The notes under the pieces were generated by a model, which saw only the letters and a list, made by a program, of their open reading frames with translations, made no database searches and was not told the origin of the DNA. From Prescottella defluvii (GTDB taxonomy: Bacteria; Actinomycetota; Actinomycetes; Mycobacteriales; Mycobacteriaceae), in NCBI GenBank assembly GCA_029690005.1, contig CP121458.1, positions 2,542,001 to 2,606,000 on the forward strand: a stretch of DNA of 64,000 nt. The letters are read 5' to 3'. Below are positions 29,312 to 39,961 of the stretch, piece by piece. Numbering within the stretch: the first letter of the stretch is position 1; every line of letters starts with the position of its first letter. The translations under genes and the position numbers were made by a program.

Positions 29312-32300
29312 ATGTTCACCAAAGTCCTCGTCGCCAACCGCGGCGAAATCGCGATCCGCGCGTTCCGTGCCGCCTACGAACTGGGCGCCGGAACGGTTGC
29401 GGTGTTCCCGTACGAAGACCGCAACTCGGTGCACCGGTTGAAGGCCGACGAGTCCTACCAGATCGGTGAGGTCGGCCATCCCGTCCGCGCGTACCTGTCG
29501 GTCGACGAGATCGTCACCGCCGCTGAGCGTGCGGGCGCCGACGCGATCTACCCGGGTTACGGGTTCCTGTCGGAGAACCCGGATCTGGCCGCCGCGTGCG
29601 AGGCGAAAGGTCTGACGTTCGTGGGCCCGTCGGCCGACGTGCTCGAAGCTGACCGGGAACAAGGCGCGGGCGATCGCTGCGGCGAAGGCGGCGGGGCTGC
29701 CGGTGTTGGCGTCGTCGGATCCGTCCGCGGACGTCGACGCGCTCCTCGCGGCCGCCGAGGACATGGAGTTCCCGATCTTCGTCAAGGCCGTCGCCGGTGG
29801 CGGCGGTCGTGGCATGCGCAGGGTTGCCGAGCGCGCCCAGTTGCGCGAATCGATCGAGGCGGCGTCGCGGGAGGCGGAGTCGGCGTTCGGTGATCCGACG
29901 GTGTTCCTCGAGCAGGCCGTGGTCGATCCGCGGCACATCGAGGTTCAGATCCTCGCCGACGGCGAGGGCAACGTGATCCACCTGTTCGAGCGGGACTGCT
30001 CGGTCCAGCGCCGGCACCAGAAGGTGATCGAGTTGGCGCCGGCCCCGAATCTCGATCCGGCGCTGCGGGATCGGATCTGCGCGGACGCGGTCGCGTTCGC
30101 GAAGCAGATCGGTTACCGGTGTGCGGGCACGGTCGAGTTCCTCCTCGACACCCGCGGCAATCACGTGTTCATCGAGATGAACCCGCGGATCCAGGTGGAG
30201 CACACGGTGACCGAGGAGATCACCGACGTCGACCTGGTGCAGGCGCAGCTGCGCATCGCCTCCGGCGAGACCCTCACCGATCTGGGGCTGGCGCAGGACA
30301 AGATCACGATCCGCGGTGCGGCGCTGCAGTGCCGGATCACCACCGAGGACCCGGCCAACGGGTTCCGCCCGGACACGGCCGGATCACCGCGTACCGAACC
30401 CCGGGCGGCGCGGGCGTCCGGCTCGACGGCGGCGCGAACCTCGGTGCCGAGGTCGGCGCGCACTTCGACTCGATGCTCGTCAAGCTCACCTGCCGCGGCC
30501 GCGACCTCGAGGCCGCCGTCGCCCGCGCCCGGCGTGCGGTGACCGAGTTCCGCATCCGCGGTGTCGCGACGAACATCCCGTTCCTGCAGGCGGTTCTGGA
30601 CGACCCCGACTTCCGTGCGGGGCGCGTGACGACGTCGTTCATCGAGCAGCGTCCCGAGTTGTTGACGCTGCGCAGCTCGGCCGACCGCGGCACCAAGATC
30701 CTCAACTACCTCGCGGACGTGACGGTCAACAAGCCGCACGGCGAGCGGCCGACTGCGGTGTACCCGCACGACAAGCTGCCGAAGATCGACCTGTCCGTGG
30801 CCCCGCCCAAGGGGTCGCGTGACCGCCTCCTCGAGCTGGGACCGGACGGCTTCGCGAAGGCACTGCGTGAGCAGAAGGCACTCGCGGTCACCGACACGAC
30901 GTTCCGTGACGCGCACCAGTCGCTGCTGGCGACCCGTGTGCGTACGTCCGGGCTGCTCGACGTCGCCGGCCACGTCGCCCGGATGACGCCCGAGCTGCTC
31001 TCGATCGAGGCGTGGGGCGGCGCGACCTACGACGTGGCGTTGCGATTCCTGCACGAGGATCCGTGGTACCGCCTGGCGGCGCTGCGGGAGGCCGTTCCGA
31101 ACCTCAACCTGCAGATGCTGCTGCGCGGACGCAACACCGTGGGCTACACGCCGTACCCGGAGAAGGTCACCCGCGCCTTCGTCGAGGAGGCCGCGGCCAC
31201 CGGTATCGACATCTTCCGCATCTTCGACGCCCTCAACAACGTCGACCAGATGCGGCCCGCCATCGAGGCGGTCCGCGAAACCGGCACCACCATCGCCGAG
31301 GTGGCTATGTCCTACACGGGCGACCTGGCGAACCCGAACGAGAGCCTCTACACGCTCGACTACTACCTGCGTTTGGCGGAGGAGATCGTCGAGGCCGGTG
31401 CGCACGTCCTCGCGATCAAGGACATGGCCGGACTGCTCCGGGCACCCGCCGCCGCGAAGCTCGTCACGGCGCTGCGCTCCAATTTCGACCTGCCGGTGCA
31501 CGTGCACACCCACGACACCCCCGGTGGTCAGCTCGCGACCTACCTCGCCGCCTGGCACGCGGGTGCCGACGCCGTCGACGGTGCCGCCGCGCCGCTGGCC
31601 GGCACCACCAGCCAGCCCGCCCTGTCGGCGATCGTCGCCGCGGCCGCGCACAGCGAGTTCGACACCGGCATCGACCTGCAGGCCGTGTGCGACCTCGAAC
31701 CGTACTGGGAGGCACTGCGAAAGGTGTACGCGCCGTTCGAGTCCGGACTCCCCGCCCCGACCGGACGTGTCTACACCCACGAGATCCCCGGCGGCCAGCT
31801 GTCGAACCTGCGCCAGCAGGCCATCGCCCTCGGCCTCGGCGACCGCTTCGAGGAGGTCGAAGCCAAGTACGCTGCCGCCGACCGCATGCTCGGACGCCTC
31901 GTGAAGGTGACGCCGTCGTCGAAGGTCGTCGGTGATCTCGCGCTGCACATGGTCGGCTCGGACGTCGCCGCGGACGAGTTCGCGGCCGACCCGGCGAAGT
32001 TCGACATCCCCGACTCCGTCGTCGGCTTCCTGCGCGGCGAGCTCGGCACCCCGGCCGGTGGGTGGCCCGAACCGTTCCGGACCAAGGCGCTCGAAGGCCG
32101 TGGTCCCGCCAAGCCGGAGACTGCGCTCACGCCGGAAGACGAGAAGGGGCTGTCGGGTTCGTCGAAGGAGCGTCAGGCGACGCTCAACCGTCTCCTGTTC
32201 CCCGGTCCGACAAAGGAATTCGGCGAGCATCGTGACAAGTTCGGTGACACGTCGCAGCTGTCGGCCAACCAGTTCTTCTACGGCTTGCGGCGCGGCGAGG

Positions 32301-32719
32301 AGCATCGGGTCAAGCTCGGCAAGGGCGTCGAGCTCCTGATCGGTCTCGAGGCCATCTCCGAGCCCGACGAGCGCGGCTACCGCACCGTCATGTGCATCCT
32401 CAACGGACAGCTGCGGCCGGTGTCGGTGCGGGACCGCTCGATCGCGAGCGAGGTGCCGGTCGCGGAGAAGGCCGACAAGAACAACCCCGGCCACATCGCC
32501 GCACCCTTCGCGGGCGCCGTCACGCTCGTCGTGACCGAGGGCCAGCAGGTTTCGGCCGGCGACACGGTCGCGACGATCGAGGCGATGAAGATGGAGGCCG
32601 CGATCACGGCACCGCGCAGCGGTATCGTCTCGCGGGTTGCCATCGCCGGCGCTTCGCAGGTGGAGGGCGGCGATCTCCTGGCCGTCGTGTCGACGCGGGA
32701 GACCACCGGCAACGAGTGA
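29312..32719 (+). CDS. pyc: Pyruvate carboxylase (two frameshifts)
   Basis: A biotin enzyme making oxaloacetate from pyruvate, feeding the TCA cycle. Domain order: biotin carboxylase (KVLVANRGEIAIRAFRAAYE; ATP loop VKAVAGGGGRGMR; ERDCSVQRRHQK), carboxyltransferase (TDTTFRDAHQSLLATRVR, IKDMAGLL, HTHDTPGG) and C-terminal biotinyl domain with the lysine in EAMKME. The frame changes at 29645-29647 (an extra A: CTCGAAGCTG for CTCGAGCTG) and at 30376-30379 (one G lost before GCCGGATC); repaired, it has 1135 residues. A long open frame also exists on the opposite strand but is only a shadow of codon bias. Confidence 0.95.
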
Positions 32720-32746
32720 GAACCAGCGAGTGACAGGACTTACAGC

Positions 32747-33313
32747 GTGACAAGAATCGTCGCCGGCCGTGCCGGAGGCAGGCGTTTGAAGGTGCCCGCG
32801 AGCGGGACCCGACCGACGTCCGACCGAGTCCGCGAGGCCCTGTTCAGCTCGCTCGACAGCCGCATCGACCTCGAGGGCGCCGCCGTGCTCGACCTGTACG
32901 CAGGTTCCGGCGCCCTCGGGCTCGAGGCGCTGTCCCGAGGCGCCGAGCACGTGCTGCTCGTCGAATCCGACGCCAAGGCTGCCGCCGTCATCAAGCAGAA
33001 CGTGACGGCGGTCGGCCTGCCCGGGGCGAGCGTGCGCACGGCCTCGGTCGCGGCCGTCGTGGGCGGTACTGCCGAACGCGAATTCGACATCGTGCTGGCC
33101 GATCCTCCGTACGCGGTCACCGAGGAAGCGGTGACCGATGCGCTCACCGCGTTGGTCGCCAACGGCTGGGTGGGGGAGGGCTCGGTCGTGGTGGTGGAAC
33201 GGTCGTCGCGCTCGCCCGAGACATCGTGGCCCGACGGCATGCGGCCCGAGCGCGTCAAGCGCTACGGCGAGACCAGAATCGAGGTCGCCACCTGCTACGG
33301 TCTGGACTCATGA
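32747..33313 (+). CDS. rsmD: 16S rRNA (guanine966-N2)-methyltransferase
   Basis: A 188-residue SAM-dependent methyltransferase modifying 16S rRNA G966. N-terminal RIVAGRAGGRRLKVP, the SAM-binding VLDLYAGSGALGLEALSRGA near residue 47 and the catalytic DPPY in VLADPPYAV are clear. GTG start 27 bases after pyc. Its TGA overlaps the ATG of coaD, the near-universal rsmD-coaD arrangement. The frame is intact. Confidence 0.95.
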   Translation: MTRIVAGRAGGRRLKVPASGTRPTSDRVREALFSSLDSRIDLEGAAVLDLYAGSGALGLEALSRGAEHVLLVESDAKAAAVIKQNVTAVGLPGASVRTASVAAVVGGTAEREFDIVLADPPYAVTEEAVTDALTALVANGWVGEGSVVVVERSSRSPETSWPDGMRPERVKRYGETRIEVATCYGLDS

Positions 33314-33802
33314 CTGGCGCCGTCTGCCCGGATCCTTCGACCCGTGACCAACGGTCATCTCGACGTGATCGGGCGCGCTGCGGCGCTGTTCGACGAGGTC
33401 GTCGTCACGGTGATGATCAACAAGAACAAGCGAGGTCTGTTCACTGTCGACGAGCGCATCGAGATGCTCGAGGACGCCACCAGCCACCTGTCCAACGTGC
33501 GGGTCGCGGCCTGGCACGGGCTGCTCGTGGATTACGCGAAGTCGCAAGGGATCACGGCGATCGTCAAGGGTCTGCGCGGCGCCAACGACTTCGACTACGA
33601 GCTGCAGATGGCGCAGATGAACCAGAAGCTCTCGGGTGTCGACACCCTCTTCATCCCCACCAACCCCACCTACAGCTTCCTGTCCAGCTCGCTGGTCAAG
33701 GAGGTCGCGACGTTCGGCGGCGATGTCGCGGACATGGTGCCGGAGAAGGTCCATGCTCGGCTGACGGAGCGCCTCGCCGAGCGGGCTGCAGAGAACGCCT
33801 GA
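33310..33802 (+). CDS. coaD: Phosphopantetheine adenylyltransferase (two frameshifts)
   Basis: CoaD adenylates 4'-phosphopantetheine in coenzyme A synthesis. ATG 33310 overlaps the rsmD stop. The start MTGAVCP should continue GSFDPVTNGHLD, the T/HxGH nucleotide-binding motif, but two single-base losses (33327-33331, CCCGGATCC for CCCGGGATCC; and 33343-33344, CCCGTGACC for CCCGGTGACC) scramble it. From TNGHLDVIGRAAALFDEV on, the reading is clean, with GLRGANDFDYELQMAQMN near residue 90. Repaired length is 164. The gene is essential, so both losses are almost certainly sequence errors; naive gene calling would start at GTG 33344 and lack the active-site motif. Confidence 0.93.
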
Positions 33803-33894
33803 GCCGACACACCGGCCGCCGCGACGGCTCGGCAGCGGTGGCTGGGGCAGCTGGACGCCAGCACCGATTTGGCGACTGACGATTGGGGTTGTGC

Positions 33895-34650
33895 GTGTAC
33901 CGGGTATTCGAGGCACTCGACGAGCTTGTGGCGATCGTCGAGGAGGCGCGTGGGGTTCCGATGACCGCCGGGTGCGTCGTTCCGCGCGGCGACGTTCTCG
34001 AGCTTCTCGACGATGTGCGGGACGCGATTCCGGGTGAGCTGGACGACGCGCAGGACGTGCTCGACCACCGCGACAAGCTGGTGGGCGACGCGCGTCAGAA
34101 CGCGGAGCAGACGGTCTCGCGCGCGAATGCCGAGGCGCACGAGACGATCACCGACTCGCGGGAGAACGCTGACCGCATCCTGGCCGAGGCCAAGGCGCAC
34201 GCCGACCGGATGGTCGCCGAGGCGCGCTCGCATGCCGAGCAGTTGGTTCACGACGCCCGCGCGGAAGCGGATGCGACCGTCGCGGAGGGGCAGCGGGAGT
34301 ACGACGCGGTGACGTCGCGCGCTCGCTCGGAGTCGGACCGGATGATCGAGTCGGGCAAGGCGTCGTACGAGCGATCCGTCGCGGACGGCATCGCGGAGCA
34401 GGAGCGGCTCGTCTCGCAGGCCGAGGTGGTCCAGGCCGCGCACGCGGAGTCGGCGCGTGTCGTCGACGCCGCGCACGCCGAATCGGATCGCCTGCGCTCC
34501 GAGTGCGACCTGTATGTCGACACCAAGCTCGCCGAGTTCGAGGAGTTCCTGAACGGCACCATCCGATCGGTGGGCCGGGGCCGTCAGCAGTTGCGGACGG
34601 GCACCGGGGTTCCGGACTACGACGCCGGCTACGGCGACCGTCGGCGGTAG
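33895..34650 (+). CDS. sepIVA: DivIVA-family septation protein SepIVA-like
   Basis: A 251-residue, largely coiled-coil protein. A short N-terminal region (YRVFEALDELVAIVEEARGVPM) precedes a long alanine/glutamate/arginine-rich coil from about residue 55 to 215 and a C-terminal basic tail. In mycobacteria the gene in this position (next to DUF177, rnc and mutM) is sepIVA, a DivIVA-like factor for septation and cell-wall growth, and I base the name on order and coil pattern. I chose GTG 33895; a TTG at 33883 is possible. The frame is intact. Confidence 0.82.
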   Translation: MYRVFEALDELVAIVEEARGVPMTAGCVVPRGDVLELLDDVRDAIPGELDDAQDVLDHRDKLVGDARQNAEQTVSRANAEAHETITDSRENADRILAEAKAHADRMVAEARSHAEQLVHDARAEADATVAEGQREYDAVTSRARSESDRMIESGKASYERSVADGIAEQERLVSQAEVVQAAHAESARVVDAAHAESDRLRSECDLYVDTKLAEFEEFLNGTIRSVGRGRQQLRTGTGVPDYDAGYGDRRR

Positions 34651-34744
34651 ACTGCGTACCAGTCGCTTGCGATTTCCATCAGGGCCCCTTCATCGCGTAC
34701 CGTGGAGTGGTTGCCCGTTCCATGTCTTCTGAAAGAGAACACCC

Positions 34745-35363
34745 GTGTCATCGCATCGCCACAAGTCCTCGCGTCCGACGCGCGACGAGGGTTTCGTGTT
34801 GGACACGCTCTCGCTGGGACGTCGTCCCGGCTCGATGCGTACGGTGTCGCGGGTGGTTCCGGCTCCCTCGCGGATCGGTCTCGACCTTGTCGCGATCGAC
34901 GAGGGCACGGACGTGGAACTCGATCTGCGGCTCGAATCGGTGTCCGAGGGGGTGCTCGTCACCGGTTCCGTTCGCGCGGACACGGTGGGCGAGTGCTCGC
35001 GGTGCCTCGAACCGTTCGACGACTCGGTGAGCCTTCACCTCACGGAGCTGTTCGCTTACCCGGACAGCACCACCGAGGAGACCACCGAGGAGGACGAGAT
35101 CTACCGGGTCGTGGACGACGAGATCGACCTCGAACCGGTGATCGTCGATGCGGTCGGACTGGAGCTCCCGCTCCAGCCTCTCTGCAGCGACGACTGTGAG
35201 GGATTGTGCCCCGAATGCGGCATTCGCCTGGCGATTGCGGAATCCGGGCATGGTCATGAGACAATCGGATCCTCGCTGGGCTGGGCTCGCAGCCAAATTC
35301 GGTGCAGGATCCGACGCCAGCAATGCAACTGCTGATGCCAGCAAGATCAACGAGGAGAAGTAG
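34745..35363 (+). CDS. yceD: YceD/DUF177 family protein (one frameshift)
   Basis: A DUF177 protein, linked in bacteria to 23S rRNA processing and nearly always upstream of rpmF. Core motif [24 protein letters not shown], then a cysteine cluster near [16 protein letters not shown] that may bind zinc. An extra G near 35267 (ACAATCGGATCC for ACAATCGATCC) shifts the frame; without it the tail reads [16 protein letters not shown] and ends KINEEK at 35363, giving 205 residues. GTG 34745. rpmF begins 2 bases after the corrected stop, which supports the repair. Confidence 0.9.
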
Positions 35364-35365
35364 AC

Positions 35366-35548
35366 GTGGCTGTTCCCAAGCGCAGAATGTCGCGGTCCAA
35401 CACGAGGTCGCGACGGAGCCAGTGGAAGACCACTGCGCCCACCCTCATCACCTGCCCGAACCGTGGCTGCGGCGAGAAGACGCTGCCCCACGTCGCGTGC
35501 CCGTCCTGCGGCACCTACAAGGGCCGTCAGGTTACCGCTGCGGTCTAG
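35366..35548 (+). CDS. rpmF: 50S ribosomal protein L32
   Basis: A 60-residue ribosomal protein: [20 protein letters not shown], then the zinc-type cysteines in [23 protein letters not shown] start with GAGGAG upstream inside the end of yceD. The frame is intact. It sits in the conserved yceD-rpmF-rnc-mutM cluster. Confidence 0.96.
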   Translation: MAVPKRRMSRSNTRSRRSQWKTTAPTLITCPNRGCGEKTLPHVACPSCGTYKGRQVTAAV

Positions 35549-35564
35549 TCTGCTCAGTGGCGCT

Positions 35565-36343
35565 GTGACCAGCAAAAAAAGCAATACAGCACTCGCCGGC
35601 GGCGAGGGGGATCACGGATCGCTCCTCGCCGCTCTGGCGTCCATCTGGAGGAATCGCTGCTGACGTTGGCGCTGACCCACCGCTCGTACGCGTACGAGCA
35701 CGGCGGGCTGCCGACCAACGAGCGGCTCGAGTTTCTCGGCGACTCGGTGCTCGGCTTGACCATCACCGAACGGCTGTACCTCGCGCACCCGGAGAAGTCC
35801 GAAGGCGAACTCGCGAAGATTCGTGCCAGCATCGTGAACATGCACGCGCTGGCCGAGGTCGCTCGCGATCTCGGCCCGGGTGGACTCGGTGCTCACCTCT
35901 TGCTCGGCAAGGGCGAGGAGATGACCGGCGGGCGCGACAAGCCCAGCATTCTCGCCGACGGCATGGAGTCGCTCCTCGGTGCGATCCACCTCCAGCACGG
36001 CATCGACACCGCCCGCACGGTGGTGCTCGATCTGTTCGCCGATCTCCTGACGCGCGCTCCGAAGCTCGGTGCCGGCCTGGACTGGAAGACCAGCCTCCAG
36101 GAACTGACCGCCGAGCGCGGCATCGGTGTCCCCGTGTACGAGATCACCGCGACCGGACCGGACCACGACAAGGAGTTCACCGCGACGGTTCTCGTCGGCG
36201 GAAACGCCCTGGGCGTCGGTGTGGGCCGCTCCAAGAAGGAAGCCGAGCAGAAGGCTGCCAGTACGGCCTGGAGCGCACTGTCGGAGGCCGCCGAGCCGTC
36301 CCAGTCCGTCACCCAGGCCGACGAGCCCGTCGTCGAGCAGTAG
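35565..36343 (+). CDS. rnc: Ribonuclease III (one frameshift)
   Basis: RNase III cleaves double-stranded RNA, including rRNA precursors. The catalytic signature [14 protein letters not shown], with downstream E in [12 protein letters not shown], and a C-terminal dsRNA-binding domain ([14 protein letters not shown] to [13 protein letters not shown]) are present. GTG 35565 gives [13 protein letters not shown]; a base is missing at 35635-35638 (CTCTGGCGTCC for CTCTGGGCGTCC), after which the [16 protein letters not shown] segment reads normally. Repaired length is about 259. An automatic call would start at ATG-less 35666 and drop the N-terminus. Confidence 0.93.
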
Positions 36344-36367
36344 GACCTCGGCGGAGCGAGACGTACC

Positions 36368-37234
36368 GTGCCCGAACTTCCTGAGGTCGAGGTCGTCCGG
36401 CGTGGCCTCGAGGCGCATGTCGTCGGCCGTGTGATCGACACGGTCGACGTCCTGCATCCGCGTGCGGTGCGTCGGCATCTGCCGGGTTCGGTCGACTTGG
36501 CGCGCCGGCTCGAGGGCCGGACCATCGCGTCCGCCGAGCGTCGGGGCAAGTATCTGTGGCTCGTCCTCGAACCCGACGACGTCGCTCTCGTCGTCCATCT
36601 GGGGATGAGCGGGCAGATGCTCGTGCAGGATCCGACGGTCGCCGACGAGAAGCACCTGCGGATTCGGGCGCGGCTCGACTCGGGAACCGACCTGCGTTTC
36701 GTCGACCAACGGACGTTCGGAGGGTGGGCCCTCGCGGACCTCGTCACCGTCGACGGCACCGTCGTGCCTGATTCCGTCGCGCACATAGCGCGCGATCCTC
36801 TCGATTCGCGATTCGACCCCGATCGGGTCGTGAAAGTCTTGCGGGGCAAGCAGACCGAGATCAAACGTGCCCTCCTCGACCAGACCGTGGTCTCGGGCGT
36901 GGGCAACATCTACGCCGACGAGGCGTTGTGGCGCGCCGAGATTCACGGCAACCGGCCGACGGACAAGCTCACCGGACCGCGCCTGCGCCGACTGCTGGTG
37001 GCCGTCGAGGCCGTCATGCAGGAGGCGCTCGCACAGGGCGGTACGTCGTTCGACGCGTTGTACGTCAACGTCAACGGGCAGTCCGGCTACTTCGACCGGT
37101 CGTTGGCCGCGTACGGGCAGGAGAACCTGCCCTGTCAGCGGTGCGGGGCGCCGATCGTGCGGGAGAAGTTCATGAACCGCTCGTCGTACAGCTGCCCCAA
37201 GTGCCAGCCGCGGCCCCGCCTCGTTCGGGGATGA
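36368..37234 (+). CDS. mutM: Formamidopyrimidine-DNA glycosylase
   Basis: A bifunctional glycosylase/AP lyase removing 8-oxoguanine and FaPy lesions; 288 residues. The N-terminal catalytic PELPEVE (Pro2 nucleophile after Met removal), the helix-two-turn-helix region [17 protein letters not shown] and a C-terminal zinc finger (CQRCG ... CPKCQ) are all intact. GTG start. The TGA overlaps the ATG of the next gene. Confidence 0.96.
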   Translation: MPELPEVEVVRRGLEAHVVGRVIDTVDVLHPRAVRRHLPGSVDLARRLEGRTIASAERRGKYLWLVLEPDDVALVVHLGMSGQMLVQDPTVADEKHLRIRARLDSGTDLRFVDQRTFGGWALADLVTVDGTVVPDSVAHIARDPLDSRFDPDRVVKVLRGKQTEIKRALLDQTVVSGVGNIYADEALWRAEIHGNRPTDKLTGPRLRRLLVAVEAVMQEALAQGGTSFDALYVNVNGQSGYFDRSLAAYGQENLPCQRCGAPIVREKFMNRSSYSCPKCQPRPRLVRG

Positions 37235-37686
37235 GCATGCCCCTGACCGAGTCACAGCTTTCCGCATTGCCCGAAGGTTGGTGCGCGACAGCGCGGCCCA
37301 GCGAAGAATGCGACATGTCCCACTCCGGGATCGCGGAGGAAGTCGCTGTGGAAGTGGCAGCCGGGCATCCGTTGTTCGGGGTGGCTGTCGAGGTGGTAGC
37401 GCACGATGTCGCCTTCGACGACGTTCTCTGCCAGCACGTGGACGATCCCGAGCGCTTCACCGAGGTGCATCTGACCTGGGCCGGTCGGGCGGAGAGCTTC
37501 GGACTCCCCTCGATCGAGTGCGACGGAAAATGGGATGACTTCCTTCGCCTGCAGCAGGCGATATCTGCCGCAATCGATTCCGCTGCCGAGGAAGAACAGC
37601 TCGGCCTACGGGAGCCGATGACCGAAGCGGGCACACCGTCCCGACCGATCATCGTGCGAGCCCCGGCACGTGGACTGGACTCCTGA
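37231..37686 (+). CDS. Unrecognised small acidic protein after mutM
   Basis: A 151-residue soluble, acidic protein that I do not recognise. Its ATG overlaps the mutM stop (ATGA), so it is probably translated with mutM. Visible features are repeated beta-strand-like stretches ([24 protein letters not shown]), a few cysteines without a metal pattern, a [16 protein letters not shown] helix and a proline-rich end. No signal peptide or membrane segment. It converges with the MocR gene. The coding call rests on codon pattern, the coupled start and an intact frame. Confidence 0.6.
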   Translation: MSMPLTESQLSALPEGWCATARPSEECDMSHSGIAEEVAVEVAAGHPLFGVAVEVVAHDVAFDDVLCQHVDDPERFTEVHLTWAGRAESFGLPSIECDGKWDDFLRLQQAISAAIDSAAEEEQLGLREPMTEAGTPSRPIIVRAPARGLDS

Positions 37687-37711
37687 GGACGCACGCGCCG
37701 AAAGCACTCTA

Positions 37712-39146
37712 CTACGTGTACGACCTGATGACGTCGGCGATCAGCCGCGCGGCGGCGTCGGCCTGCGATTCGGGCAGTCGCGCGTAGCCGCAGAGCAATC
37801 CGCGTGGGCCCGCCTCTCCGGCACGGTAGGGGTCGAGGCCGCGGACCGTCGCGCCGCGCCGGCCGATCTCGCGCGCGATTTCCGCGTCGTCGACGCCGTC
37901 CGGCAATCGCACCGCAAGGTGCAGTCCGGCTTCGATCCCCGCGAGCTCGACGTCCGGGGCGATGCCGGCGCAGCGCATCGACGAACGCCTGCCGCCGGGC
38001 GGCGTAGGTCCGCGTCGCCCGCGCCAGATGCCTGGTGAGCGAACCGGACTCGATGAATCGAGCGAATGCGTCCGTGGTGACCGTGGACGCGGTCTCGCCG
38101 CTGATGTCGAGGGCATCGCGCACCCGTGCCAGCAGCGGTGCCGGGGGAACCATCCAGGCCAGCCGGAGCGAGGGCGAGACGATCTTGGACGCCGTACCCA
38201 GGTAGGCGACCGTGTCGCGGCCGCCGTCGATCGACCGCAGCGCCGGCAGCGCCGCCACGCCGTAACGGAACTCGCCGTCGTAGTCGTCCTCGATGACGAG
38301 GCGTCCGGCGTCGGCCGACGAGGCGATCAGCCGCGCCCGGCGGGAGACCGACATGCGGCCTCCCATCGGATACTGGTGTGCAGGGCTGCAGTACACGGCC
38401 GCGTCCGCGGGACCGAGGCCGTCCGGATCGAGTCCGTCGTCGTCCACCGCCACCGCGCGGACCCGGACACCGGCCGCGTCCAGGACACGGCGTGCCCGTG
38501 CGTATCCGGGATCCTCGAACGCGACCGGCCTTCCGGCGAGATCGGCTGCCGCGACGAGCGTTCGGAGCGCCGACAGGACGCCGGGAACGATGACGATCTC
38601 GTCCGCGGATGCGACGATCCCACGGGTGCGGCGGAGGTGGTCGGCCAGCGCGGTCCGCAGCCGAAGATGGAGGTCCGGGCTGGGGGTCTCGTTCGGCAGG
38701 GATTCAGAAATTGTTGCCCGCCAAGATGATCGCCAGTCCCGCGGCGAGACGAGCGCGGTGTCGGGATAGCCGGGGAGAGGTCGAACGTCGCCGGTCGCGG
38801 CGCCACCGGGGCGCCTGGCGGGGCTGTGCCGGGCGCCGGAACATGGGGACGGGCACCGGCCCGGGCGGCGGCGTCGGCCCCGGCCGCGACACGGGTACCG
38901 GCTCCGGGTCGCGTCACGACGTAGCCGGCCGCGGCCAGTTCGTCGTACGCGTCGACCACAGCACCGCGCCCGACGCCGAGTTCGGTCGCGAGTGCCCGGG
39001 TCGCGGGCAGATGATCCCCGGCGCCCAGGTGTCCGTCGTACAGCGCGGCCGACGATCGCCGACGCGATCCGACGGCGCAGGGGTTCGCCGTCGTCGGGAA
39101 GCCGAAGGTGCAGGTGCAGTGTCGACACGGGCCTGGTCCGAGGCAT
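37712..39146 (-). CDS. MocR/PdxR-type GntR regulator with aminotransferase domain (three frameshifts)
   Basis: A 477-residue regulator: an N-terminal GntR winged helix (GAGDHLPATRALATELGVGRGAVVDAYDEL) joined by a proline/alanine linker to a PLP-binding fold-type I aminotransferase-like domain (VYCSPAHQYPMGGRMS, VIEDDYDGEFRYG, and the PLP lysine region YLGTASKIVSPSLRLAW). The frame changes near 39052 (extra base), 38769-38774 (lost base) and about 37973-37985 (extra base). ATG 39146. It is divergent from a PPOX-fold flavoprotein 77 bases away. MocR proteins of the PdxR group sense PLP and control vitamin B6 genes, so control of the neighbour is inferred. Confidence 0.87.
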
Positions 39147-39223
39147 CCAGTGAGAATACTGGTCTGCGATTGTGGTCGATTCCGGCTCTGGTTGTGTATC
39201 CGGATACGGGTCACAGCGGCACC

Positions 39224-39874
39224 ATGAGCACCACATACGACCTCGATCGGATCAATCGACTACCCGAACGTTCCCGCGCCGACCGCGCCGACCTGGACGC
39301 CGTGCTGGACGCGGCGGCCGTCGGGACGCTCGCGACGGTCGTCGACGGGCTGCCGTGGGCGGTGCCGATGCTGTACGCGCGCGTCGGCGACCGGATCCTG
39401 CTGCACGGGTCGACCGGGGCCGGGCGCTCCGGCAGGTGGCGGCGGGTGCCCCCGCGGCACTGTGCGTGACGCATCTCGACGCGATCGTGGTGGCGGACAA
39501 CCTCTTCAACTCGTCGGCGAACTACCGCTCGGCCGTAGTGCGCGGACATCTTCGAGCCGATCGCCGGCGCCGAGGCGGAGGACGCGCTCACGGTGTTGTC
39601 CGATGCCCTGATCCCCGGCCGCAGCACCGAGGTGCGGGCGGCGACACGGAAGGAGCTCGCGGCCACCCTCACGATCGCGCTGCCGATCGCGCCGGGGCAG
39701 TGGACGGTCAAGGTCCGGTCGGCACCGCCCGGCGAGGGGGACCGCAACCCCGACGTGTGGGCGGGGCTGGTGCCGATGCGAACGGTTGCGGGAGAGCCGG
39801 TCCCGGCCCCCTGGGTACCTGACGGCGTCCCGGTGCCGGCGTCTGCGCGGGCACTTTCCCGCACGGACCGGTAG
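39224..39874 (+). CDS. PPOX-fold FMN-binding protein (two frameshifts)
   Basis: A 216-residue member of the pyridoxamine-5'-phosphate-oxidase-like/nitroimidazole-resistance (NimA) group: LDAVLDAAAVGTLATVVDGLPWAVPMLYARVGDRILLHGS is the barrel start, later CVTHLDAIVVADNLFNSSANYRSAVVRG and the C-terminal QWTVKVRSAPP. A base is missing around 39419-39425 and an extra A occurs near 39546 (GCGGACATC for GCGGCATC). ATG 39224. It is divergent from the MocR regulator, a pairing repeatedly seen in actinobacteria. Substrate unknown. Ends at a strong hairpin. Confidence 0.85.
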
Positions 39875-39909
39875 CCCCTCGAATTGCGCATTCCCTCTCG
39901 ACGGTGCAG

Positions 39910-39958
39910 TGGACTGCCGCACGAACGGGTGACACGGACCTCGTCGTGCGGCAGTCCA
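39910..39958. terminator. Bidirectional terminator
   Basis: A perfect 15-bp inverted repeat (TGGACTGCCGCACGA arm, 39910-39924 with 39944-39958) between the flavoprotein gene and the converging HAD gene. Confidence 0.75.
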
Positions 39959-39961
39959 GGA

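Noticed and set aside
30161..32950. Very long open frame (929 codons) on the minus strand opposite pyc
   Set aside because: It is the mirror of strong third-position GC bias in pyc; composition is rich in R, H, G, D and V with no motifs, while the plus strand encodes a clear pyruvate carboxylase.
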